Assembly (NCBI GenBank): GCA_023428915.1 | Contig: JAEYWL010000125.1 | Coordinates: 1-30,976, forward strand | DNA length: 30,976 nt | Reading direction: 5' to 3' | Origin: Verrucomicrobiota bacterium | Lineage (GTDB): Bacteria; Chlamydiota; Chlamydiia; Chlamydiales; JAEYWL01 | In this document: positions 1-6,486 of the stretch, in pieces | Layout: every line of letters starts with the position of its first letter | Numbering within the stretch: the stretch's first letter is position 1 | Made by a program: the position numbers and the translations under genes | The notes under the pieces: generated by a model | The model's input: only the letters and a program-made list of their open reading frames with translations | Databases searched by the model: none | What the model was told of the DNA's origin: nothing

Positions 1-2
1 AG

Positions 3-89
3 ACAATCGATCTGACGCATCTAACGCCTTGCCAAGGGGAAGAACCCTTGGCTTCGGCATTATCTGCGCCATCTCAATTATCTAATTAA
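3..89 (+). CDS. Possible C-terminal end of a plus-strand gene (partial)
   Basis: The left edge is open in plus frame 3 for 28 codons, ending in TAA at 87-89, with plausible composition. Frame 2 is also open, to a TAA at 83-85, so the frame is not certain and too little protein is visible to name a product. If real, this gene converges on the SycD-like gene. A GC-rich inverted repeat at 31-38/45-52 lies inside it. Confidence 0.25.
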   Translation, partial: TIDLTHLTPCQGEEPLASALSAPSQLSN

Positions 90-122
90 GCTTGTGCTAA
101 GATTTAGGGGACAACTTGGGTT

Positions 123-614
123 TTAAGGAAGCGAGCTCATAAGCTCAACAGCCTGTTCTTTGATGCTTTTAAGTTCAGGTATCTCCTCGGCGTGAGAGAT
201 GGCAGATTTGAGATACTCTTTTGCGTGCTCGCTATCTTGCATAGAGAGATAGCAAAGGCCGGCATGATAGTAAGAAGAGGCATCGTCAGGATTGATCACC
301 AGCGCCATCTTGTAGGCCGTCAATGCTGTCTCATACTCCCCGCGCTGCTGCTCGCACATAGCCAGCCCAATCCAATACAAGGGATTATTTTGGTTAAGGC
401 AAGTCAAATAGACAAAGGCTTCAGCCCCCCTTTCATATTCTTCCCGCTGAAATAACGCCACAGCAGCATGATAAAATTTTTCCATTGCCTCATCGGTATA
501 GCCTAAAATCTCCTGGTAGGTTTTGCCCTGGGCTAGCTGTTCGTTGACAAACTCTTCATCTTCTAAGCGCTCAAACCCTTCTTCCGGAAACTCAAACTCA
601 CTTAAATCATCCAT
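123..614 (-). CDS. SycD/LcrH-type type III secretion chaperone (TPR)
   Basis: Predicted cytosolic class II type III secretion chaperone of 163 residues, the usual size for the SycD/LcrH/IpgC family, which binds translocators before secretion. After an acidic N-terminus it has three tandem TPRs from about residue 45 to 145. They contain the family signatures AFVYLTCLNQNNPLYWIGLA, GEYETALTAYKMAL and YYHAGLCYL. The open frame extends to a TTG at 620, but I chose the ATG at 614, which gives MDDLSEF. No translocator or other secretion gene is visible, so it is either an orphan chaperone or the edge of a secretion locus to the left. The family call is strong; the cargo is unknown. Confidence 0.88.
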   Translation of the reverse strand: MDDLSEFEFPEEGFERLEDEEFVNEQLAQGKTYQEILGYTDEAMEKFYHAAVALFQREEYERGAEAFVYLTCLNQNNPLYWIGLAMCEQQRGEYETALTAYKMALVINPDDASSYYHAGLCYLSMQDSEHAKEYLKSAISHAEEIPELKSIKEQAVELMSSLP

Positions 615-706
615 AACCAATTCCCGCCCAACCTATTTAAAATAATGACAAAGTAAGTTAAATATACTATATTTTCAATTCATTTTGTTAAATTAGTTTT
701 GAAAAC

Positions 707-1708
707 ATGAAAATTTATAATAATGAAAGTAGCGTAAATGAGACGTGTCCTGAATGTTATGCGCGTGAAGCGATTAGCTACTCAAAATTAAAGCACTATA
801 AAATCTATCTCATAAGTAATCTAAAAGATCTTTTCACACCTATTATCGAAATTTACAAAAAAAACAAACTACTTTATCTCACGTCAATAATAATTGATAT
901 AGCATTGTCATTTTTTGCTATTACCTTCCCCCTACTAGTTACACCTCGTATTCTTCAATTAAGCAAAATTGCTAATACTCTAGTTTTTAGTTATTTGTAT
1001 TATACGAATTCAGTGGTCCGAAAATTAGCTTATTCAGATCACAACGAGCTGAATATCCAAAACGAACCTGTGGTTGCAGTCCTTCAAGGTATGTCCTTAC
1101 CCTGTACATTAGTGATAAAGCAAATTGAAAAAAGTAAAAGGGTTATCAAGAAGGAATGGAATACCATTCATGACATTGAACAAGCTGTTAGCAGTATTTG
1201 TAAACAGAATAATCGCATTGAAGAATTATGGATTTCCTCTCATGGAAGTAAATGGCATATAGCAAGCGATGAAGAACCAATTGATGAATATAATGTTGAA
1301 AAACTCCGTCCTATTTTCTCAAAGCTTAGTCCTAATGCAACAATCGTCTTATTGACATGCGGTGCAGCGGGTGAAGTTTCTAACAATCTCAATATTGCCC
1401 AAAGGATTGTTGAAGTGGCTCAAGGACGAGTTGTTATTGCAGCTTCTCAATCAATATCAAATGCGAATGTTATTTATAAAGAGCATGCAACTGCATTTAA
1501 AATTACAACCTGGAAAAGCACACAAAAGCCTATTCATAAAGCCTTTTATCTTTTGGAGCCGCTCATTAATATCTTGCCGGATGTCATCAACCCATTCACC
1601 AAATTAGATGTTACTACAAAGTACCAACTCAGAGAGCTACACCATTCACCTCTTCATAAATTAATGACACAACTTCAGAATATCTGGCTAGGAACTGTTG
1701 CAGCTTAA
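707..1708 (+). CDS. Membrane-anchored caspase/CHAT/DUF4347-like protein, candidate effector
   Basis: A 333-residue protein I cannot name. Residues 14-17 are CPEC. A hydrophobic stretch at about 56-79 and a weaker one at about 88-100, separated by a short basic turn, resemble the bilobed hydrophobic domain of chlamydial inclusion-membrane (Inc) proteins. The C-terminal half resembles clan CD cysteine-peptidase or DUF4347-like folds: a strand ending in SSHGS (His179), then 39 residues later a strand ending in LLTCGAAG (Cys218), followed by RVVIAASQS. The His-Gly and Cys spacing matches the catalytic dyad of caspase, CHAT and gingipain-like domains. The gene is markedly more AT-rich than the metabolic genes here and has no clear ribosome binding site. 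Protease activity, secretion and membrane location are inferences. Confidence 0.6.
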   Translation: MKIYNNESSVNETCPECYAREAISYSKLKHYKIYLISNLKDLFTPIIEIYKKNKLLYLTSIIIDIALSFFAITFPLLVTPRILQLSKIANTLVFSYLYYTNSVVRKLAYSDHNELNIQNEPVVAVLQGMSLPCTLVIKQIEKSKRVIKKEWNTIHDIEQAVSSICKQNNRIEELWISSHGSKWHIASDEEPIDEYNVEKLRPIFSKLSPNATIVLLTCGAAGEVSNNLNIAQRIVEVAQGRVVIAASQSISNANVIYKEHATAFKITTWKSTQKPIHKAFYLLEPLINILPDVINPFTKLDVTTKYQLRELHHSPLHKLMTQLQNIWLGTVAA

Positions 1709-1770
1709 TTTAGCTTGCAACAGAAGATTAGGTACTAAAGTTTTTCTAGGAATTTTATTTTTAAAAACTA

Positions 1771-1799
1771 TTGAAAAATTTTGATTCAATAAATATCAT
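1771..1799 (+). promoter_or_regulatory. Predicted sigma70-type promoter for the nucleotidyltransferase gene
   Basis: TTGAAA at 1771-1776 and TATCAT at 1794-1799 are separated by 17 nt, about 53 nt upstream of the ATG at 1853. The downstream TGCACTTTAAATGCA (1799-1813) is an imperfect palindrome that could be an operator. Predicted only. Confidence 0.45.
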
Positions 1800-1852
1800 G
1801 CACTTTAAATGCACGAATCACGCGGATTAACTTATCGTTAAAGTGGCGAAAA

Positions 1853-2419
1853 ATGGAGATAGATTCTACTAACTTAGAGAGTGCTTTGAAAATTCTTGGA
1901 CAACTGCTTGCGGATCGTGGCCATCATTATGAAATTGTAGCTATCGGAGGTGGTAGCCTATTACTTTTAAAATTAATCGAGAGAACAACGAAAGATTTAG
2001 ATCTTGTTGCTCTTCTAAAAGATGGTCAATTAATCTCAGCTAATCCCCTCCCTTTAGCTCTATTACAAGCAGCTCAAGATGTGGGAAATACTTTAGAATT
2101 AAGTAGCGATTGGCTGAATATTGGCCCCTCCTCACTTTTAGAGGGAGGATTGCCAAGTGGATTTCTAAGCCGTGTGCATACTTATCACTATAAAGGCTTA
2201 ACAGTACATTTAGCAGATCGCTTTGACCAAATTTGTTTTAAACTGTATGCAAGCGTAGATCAAGGACCACAAAGTAAGCATTTTGCAGATTTAATAGTCC
2301 TAAAACCAAGTATTAAAGAATTAGAACAGGCAAAAGAATGGTGTGTCAGTCATGATGTATCAGACAATTTTGCTTCAGAGCTCGATAAAACTCTTGAGTA
2401 TATTAATGCATCTAATTAA
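1853..2419 (+). CDS. DUF6036/AbiEii-like nucleotidyltransferase
   Basis: A 188-residue cytosolic protein with a minimal nucleotidyltransferase signature: IGGGSLLLL at about residues 31-39, then TTKDLDLVALL at about 45-55. The GG-S plus D-x-D pattern is the metal and nucleotide-binding core of Pol-beta-like enzymes, as in DUF6036 and AbiEii-type proteins. It overlaps the following winged-helix gene by 14 nt, so the two are probably translationally coupled. AbiEii proteins are toxins of type IV toxin-antitoxin/abortive-infection pairs, but the usual order is antitoxin first and here the nucleotidyltransferase comes first. The start has only a weak Shine-Dalgarno. The fold is fairly secure; toxin function is inferred from context. 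Confidence 0.65.
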   Translation: MEIDSTNLESALKILGQLLADRGHHYEIVAIGGGSLLLLKLIERTTKDLDLVALLKDGQLISANPLPLALLQAAQDVGNTLELSSDWLNIGPSSLLEGGLPSGFLSRVHTYHYKGLTVHLADRFDQICFKLYASVDQGPQSKHFADLIVLKPSIKELEQAKEWCVSHDVSDNFASELDKTLEYINASN

Positions 2420-3302
2420 AAAGTTAGAACAGTTTTTATTAGATCTTGCATGGAGTATGTGGACTGAACTTGGTGTTCAGGGGCATAAAAGAATGCATCA
2501 AGATTATTTAATTCCCTTAGAAGAACTTGTTATATTCACGAGCATCTTAGCTAGCATAGACCCTAGATTGCGTGACGAGTCTTTGGATTGGTGTAAAAAG
2601 TATCACAGTTTTATCTCGATTAGTCGATTAAAATCCATTACAATAGATTTTAATCATTACTTTCCCATTTTGAAATCTGTTTCCAAATTTTCATCCACAC
2701 TAAATTTTCTTGCTCATACTCACTGGCCTGTTTTACAAGAGTCAACGCCATTAACAATTAAACTGAGTGGCAAGTCTTTTCTACGACCATTAGAGTCACC
2801 GGCTCTCTTAAACCTAAGAACCAGATCTTTATTTGGAACAGGTGCCAGGGCCGATTTGATCACGTTCTTTTTAACTAGTACGGAGACTAATTATTCTATT
2901 TCAGATACAGTTGAGTTAGGGTACTCGAAAAGAAATCTCGCCGAAATTTTAGAGGAATTATGGCTAAGCGGGATAGTCGATAAAACAACTTTGAGAAATC
3001 AATTACGCTATCGACTGTTAAAAAAAGAACAACTTATAAAAATATTAGGGCCATTACCTAAATATGCTCCTAAATGGAGGGATATTTTTCAACTTCTGTT
3101 GTCAATACAGTTCTGCCTGAAAAAAGTTGAGCATCTTTCTGAAAGTACCCAAGTTGTTGAAATAAGGAATCTATTAATTAATCATAGCAATCAACTTAAA
3201 AAACTTGAGCTCCCGACACCTATTTTTGAGGGAGATATTGCAAAATACTTTGACACCTTCTCTAAGTGGCTTTTAAAAACCACTTCAAAATTATCACCCT
3301 AA
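2406..3302 (+). CDS. Winged-helix protein paired with the nucleotidyltransferase
   Basis: A 298-residue protein of unknown function. The ATG at 2406 was chosen over an in-frame ATG at 2343 because it keeps the overlap with the upstream gene to 14 nt. The central part reads RTRSLFGTGARADLITFFL, then ISDTVELGYSKRNLAEILEEL and LSGIVD. This fits a winged helix: a first helix, a recognition helix after GYSKRN, then a short wing. The flanks are mostly helical. Pairing of a DNA-binding protein with a nucleotidyltransferase suggests a regulator or antitoxin. No membrane segment or signal peptide is seen. The coding sequence is AT-rich like its two upstream neighbours, consistent with one acquired accessory patch. 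A candidate terminator follows at 3395-3436. Confidence 0.55.
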   Translation: MHLIKKLEQFLLDLAWSMWTELGVQGHKRMHQDYLIPLEELVIFTSILASIDPRLRDESLDWCKKYHSFISISRLKSITIDFNHYFPILKSVSKFSSTLNFLAHTHWPVLQESTPLTIKLSGKSFLRPLESPALLNLRTRSLFGTGARADLITFFLTSTETNYSISDTVELGYSKRNLAEILEELWLSGIVDKTTLRNQLRYRLLKKEQLIKILGPLPKYAPKWRDIFQLLLSIQFCLKKVEHLSESTQVVEIRNLLINHSNQLKKLELPTPIFEGDIAKYFDTFSKWLLKTTSKLSP

Positions 3303-3394
3303 AACTTTCAAAAAGGCTGCTGGCTTCAAGGCATTTATTTGACGTATTAATGCAAAAGAACGCGAAAATGAAAGATTTGCGAGTAACTCTATTT

Positions 3395-3436
3395 GTCTTT
3401 GCGCATTGTGTTTAATTATTTAAACAAAGACTTTTT
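3395..3436 (+). terminator. Candidate intrinsic terminator after the winged-helix gene
   Basis: GTCTTTG at 3395-3401 pairs perfectly with CAAAGAC at 3425-3431 and is followed at once by a run of five T. The enclosed segment has further pairing (TTTAA/TTTAAA). The long loop makes this moderate evidence. Confidence 0.4.
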
Positions 3437-3468
3437 GCAATCGTCTCCTTAAGATTCTCTTCAATGTC

Positions 3469-3532
3469 TTTAACCCATGATTGTTGTTCTAATCAGCCTA
3501 AAAGCGAGATTAGGGCTCAATCATGGGTTTAA
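3469..3532. repeat. 15-bp inverted repeat in the convergent gap, ending at the putP stop
   Basis: TTTAACCCATGATTG (3469-3483) and CAATCATGGGTTTAA (3518-3532) are inverted copies with one mismatch, separated by 34 nt; the right arm overlaps the putP stop codon. It may fold at the 3' end of the putP transcript. The rest of the 226-bp gap 3303-3528 holds only the candidate terminator described separately. Confidence 0.5.
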
Positions 3533-4980
3533 GTAGCTGCAGTTTCTTGGGGTTTAGGATTGGAGCCGGTTAATAGCGACACAATGTAAATGGTGGCTAA
3601 GCCTAAGAAAAAGCCGGGGATAATCGGTGAAAGCGGGTAATCGGTGAGATAATGCGACACTGTCGGCCAGATGCCGGATAAGATCCCGCCGACCAAGATG
3701 CCGGCAATGGCGCCATATTTATTGGCCCTTTCACTGAACAGGGACATCAAAACTAAGGGACCAAAGGAAGCCCCTAAGCCATACCAAGCGTAGGCTACTG
3801 TGGCCGAAATGCTGCTGCTTTTACTGGAAGCCAGCGCTAATGAGACCAAAGCAACCAGCACAATGCTGACACGGGTCATTTTTAGCATCTTTTTGGAACT
3901 TGGTATATGTTTAGCCAGTTTTTTATATAAATCTTCAGTGAGCACTGAAGCGCATACCAGAATTTGAGAGTCCATGGTCGACATATTTGCCGCCAGCACA
4001 GCGCATAAGATAAAACCTGCAAATAAGGGACTAAAAAGCTGTTTTACCATGTCCACGAAGACTAACTCTCCATTAGGCAAGCCATCCGGGAAAAAGGCAA
4101 TTCCCACTAAACCCACGCAAGCTGATGCAGCAAGAGCAAGCACTTGCCAAGACATACCAAGCCACTTGGACTTATGCATTTCTTTGGGATCTTTGATCCC
4201 CATAAATTTGGTAAGCACATGCAACTGTCCATAATAACCAAGCCCCCAGCCTAATGCTAAAAGAAGAGAGGCGGACAAAGACCTCCAGGAATAATCATTA
4301 AATAAGCTAAGGGAAATATTCTTGGCATTTGCAATTTCTACGATAGAATCTATGCCCCCTATTTTACCAAATGCCGTTAGCGGGACGAGAATGACCATGG
4401 ACAGCAAAAATAGACCTTGAAAGAGATCTGTCCAAGCCACAGCAACAAAGCCGCCGAAAAACGTGTAGATTACAACAACCACAGTAGCAAATGTAATTCC
4501 TATATAATAGTCTAAGCCAAAAAGCGACTCAAATAGCAATCCCATGGCGATTAAACCGCCGGAGAGGTAGCAAGTTAAAAATACAATCGACATGATAGCT
4601 GTCAAAACACGCAAAATACCGCTCTTGTCGTTAAAGCGGCGCTCAAAGAAGGTCGAAATCGTATAGCTGTTTGTTTTTTCGGTCATTACGCGCAGCCTTG
4701 GAGCCACCAACTGCCAGTTAAAGTACATGCCGGCAGCAAGTCCAATGGCAATCCAGATCTGGGGGTTTCCTGCAATAAAGATTGCTGCAGGAAAGGCCAT
4801 AAAAAGCCAGGCGCTCATGTCAGCTGCGTGGGCTGAAAGGGCTGTAAGCCAGAAATTCAATGAACGGTTGCCTATGATAAAATCAGATTCGCTTTGCCGG
4901 TTTTTTAAAGAAGCGGCAATGCCGATCGTGATCAATATTGTAAAATAAACGGCAAATGCAATGAAGACTTGGATGTTCAT
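3529..4980 (-). CDS. putP: PutP-like sodium/solute symporter
   Basis: A 483-residue inner-membrane protein of the solute:sodium symporter (SSF) family with about 13 predicted helices. The N-terminal helix pair reads SAHAADMSAWLFMAFPAAIF, and the later signature ANMSTMDSQILVCASVLTED resembles the conserved Na+-site segment of proline transporter PutP (MST-x2-SQ-LLV-x2-SA-x-TEDLYK). The length is close to the usual 480-500 residues. The ATG is preceded by AAAGG. It lies 22 nt after the HAMP-protein gene as the last gene of a four-gene run, which suggests co-expression with the signalling-type proteins upstream. Proline is the likeliest substrate from the signature, but SSF specificity is hard to call from sequence. 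Confidence 0.85.
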   Translation of the reverse strand: MNIQVFIAFAVYFTILITIGIAASLKNRQSESDFIIGNRSLNFWLTALSAHAADMSAWLFMAFPAAIFIAGNPQIWIAIGLAAGMYFNWQLVAPRLRVMTEKTNSYTISTFFERRFNDKSGILRVLTAIMSIVFLTCYLSGGLIAMGLLFESLFGLDYYIGITFATVVVVIYTFFGGFVAVAWTDLFQGLFLLSMVILVPLTAFGKIGGIDSIVEIANAKNISLSLFNDYSWRSLSASLLLALGWGLGYYGQLHVLTKFMGIKDPKEMHKSKWLGMSWQVLALAASACVGLVGIAFFPDGLPNGELVFVDMVKQLFSPLFAGFILCAVLAANMSTMDSQILVCASVLTEDLYKKLAKHIPSSKKMLKMTRVSIVLVALVSLALASSKSSSISATVAYAWYGLGASFGPLVLMSLFSERANKYGAIAGILVGGILSGIWPTVSHYLTDYPLSPIIPGFFLGLATIYIVSLLTGSNPKPQETAAT

Positions 4981-5002
4981 TTATTCAACCTTTAGAGGGT
5001 GT

Positions 5003-6016
5003 TTAGAGATCCACTCTTAAACAGAGAAGGTAGATATCATTTTCAGTGTAATGTTTACTTGTTAAAAAGTTCACTTCACTGCCCAGCATAGCAGTGACCG
5101 CATCAAACCCTTCTTCAGAAAAATGGCGCAGTACTTTCCCAAACCAATTTTCCATCGTTTCAGAACTAGGGAATTGCTTGTTAAAAAATTGATTAAACAG
5201 AAACACCATATCATCTCTGCCAATATTTACATAGGCTGATTCAACAGGTTGAAATTGCTGCTCTTTAGCTTTCCATAAAAGCGGCCCTGGCATATTTTTA
5301 GAAACAGCTCCAGCTTTCATGGCCGCAAAATCACAAGTAAGGGTGAGGGAAGGCAAATTACTATCGGCATCAAGCGAATGCTGAAGCAAATCATAAGTTC
5401 CGGCAAACCCCTTCTCCCGCCCTTCCAGCAAATGGATGGCTACCTTGTCCCCTTCCTCCGCTATATTTAAAAACATAGGCAATGGTTCCTGGCAAGAGTT
5501 GGAGCGCAGCAGCTTGGCGCGCAAGCGCGTGTTAGAAAACCCCTCCAAAGAACGCTGCAGCATGCGGTCTTGCAGCAGTTGGGCGCACTCGTATTCTCCA
5601 TAGAGGCGCTCATTGGCATAGGAATTTTCCTTTAAACGGTTTATTTGCTCTTCAAGGCACTGGCTCATGGTGTTGAGAGTATTTGCCAGCTCAACAATCT
5701 CCATGGGGCCATCTACAGCAACTGATTCCCCATATTCCCCTGCTGCAATAGTCAATGCAGCTTTTTTTAATTGCTTTACCGGATGGCTGATTTTACTTGA
5801 GAGAAAAAACACCATAGAAGTGACAAGCATGATCATGATGGCGGCAATTAAAGCAATCACGAGTAAAAGATCATCTAATCTTCCAGCTAAAGCCACTGCT
5901 GAGTTGGGTGAAGTAATAACAGCAGCAATATTTATATAAGAAACATAGGAAATGATCGCAATGAACAGGGTTAGAGCTGGTAAAAGCCACAATAATAAGC
6001 GGGTCTGAATGCTCAT
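5003..6016 (-). CDS. HAMP-domain membrane protein with degenerate PP2C/SpoIIE-type phosphatase domain
   Basis: A 337-residue protein with TM helices at about 7-29 and 50-73 and a very short periplasmic loop. A HAMP linker (SHPVKQLKKAALTIAAGEYG and following) spans about 76-125, then a coiled coil and a C-terminal domain laid out like RsbU/SpoIIE phosphatases. The catalytic signatures are eroded: LLEGREKGFAGT stands where D-x-SGHG is expected, and MVFLFNQFF where a D-G-x-x-E segment is expected. The end, ENDIYLLCLRVDL, still resembles the terminal DD-x-TLL-x-x-R motif. Its ATG overlaps the stop of the CNB-fold gene as ATGA, so the two are translationally coupled. I infer a pseudo-phosphatase or sensor, possibly linked to the RsbW partner-switching pathway. 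Confidence 0.65.
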   Translation of the reverse strand: MSIQTRLLLWLLPALTLFIAIISYVSYINIAAVITSPNSAVALAGRLDDLLLVIALIAAIMIMLVTSMVFFLSSKISHPVKQLKKAALTIAAGEYGESVAVDGPMEIVELANTLNTMSQCLEEQINRLKENSYANERLYGEYECAQLLQDRMLQRSLEGFSNTRLRAKLLRSNSCQEPLPMFLNIAEEGDKVAIHLLEGREKGFAGTYDLLQHSLDADSNLPSLTLTCDFAAMKAGAVSKNMPGPLLWKAKEQQFQPVESAYVNIGRDDMVFLFNQFFNKQFPSSETMENWFGKVLRHFSEEGFDAVTAMLGSEVNFLTSKHYTENDIYLLCLRVDL

Positions 6017-6456
6017 GTCATATCCTTAGCTTTTGCCATAAATCTGCAGGGCATGGCGGCGGCATACTGATGCAAAAAACCTAGCGCTACTGCCGGGCAC
6101 TCCGAAATGATGGCAGCTAAATGGGTTCTTGATAGCGTAAGCAGCAAGGCATCAGTTTGAGAAATAGCTTCGTAACCACGCAGGCCATCACAAAAAAGGG
6201 CTTCATCTCCAAAAAGCTCAGGAGAGTGCAGCTCAGCTAATAGCTTTCCTTCAGGGGTATTTAATAAAACAGTACCTTTTGCAATAATATATAGACGCTG
6301 CGCTTCTTGGTCTGCAGCAAAAATCAGCTGCCCTGCTTTTAAATGCAGCATCTCGACCTTATCTGCAATGGCTAATAACAGATCCAGATCTAATGCAGAA
6401 AAGAAAGGGGTTCTTTTCAGGATAAATGCTTTATCAATCAGGTGTAGTTTTTTCAT
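6013..6456 (-). CDS. Stand-alone cyclic-nucleotide-binding-fold (CNB) protein
   Basis: A 147-residue protein consisting of one Crp/PKA-type CNB domain without a DNA-binding domain. The beta-barrel is seen in LKAGQLIFAADQEAQRLYII and TVLLNTPEG. The phosphate-binding cassette reads LFGDEALFCDGLRGYEA. The cassette Arg sits at the canonical spacing after the Gly, but the ribose-contacting Glu of the FGE motif is Asp, so cAMP/cGMP binding is uncertain. It starts 30 nt after the NTT-HEAT gene and overlaps the HAMP gene by 4 nt. In other bacteria I recall NTT-like, HEAT and CNB parts fused in one polypeptide, so this may be the detached regulatory domain of its upstream neighbour. Confidence 0.75.
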   Translation of the reverse strand: MKKLHLIDKAFILKRTPFFSALDLDLLLAIADKVEMLHLKAGQLIFAADQEAQRLYIIAKGTVLLNTPEGKLLAELHSPELFGDEALFCDGLRGYEAISQTDALLLTLSRTHLAAIISECPAVALGFLHQYAAAMPCRFMAKAKDMT

Positions 6457-6486
6457 TTCATAATCTCTAATCGCAAAATCATACCA

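Noticed and set aside
31..52. GCCAAGGG/CCCTTGGC hairpin at the left edge as a terminator
   Set aside because: No T-run follows on either strand, and it may lie within the 3' end of a plus-strand gene, so I did not list it as a terminator.
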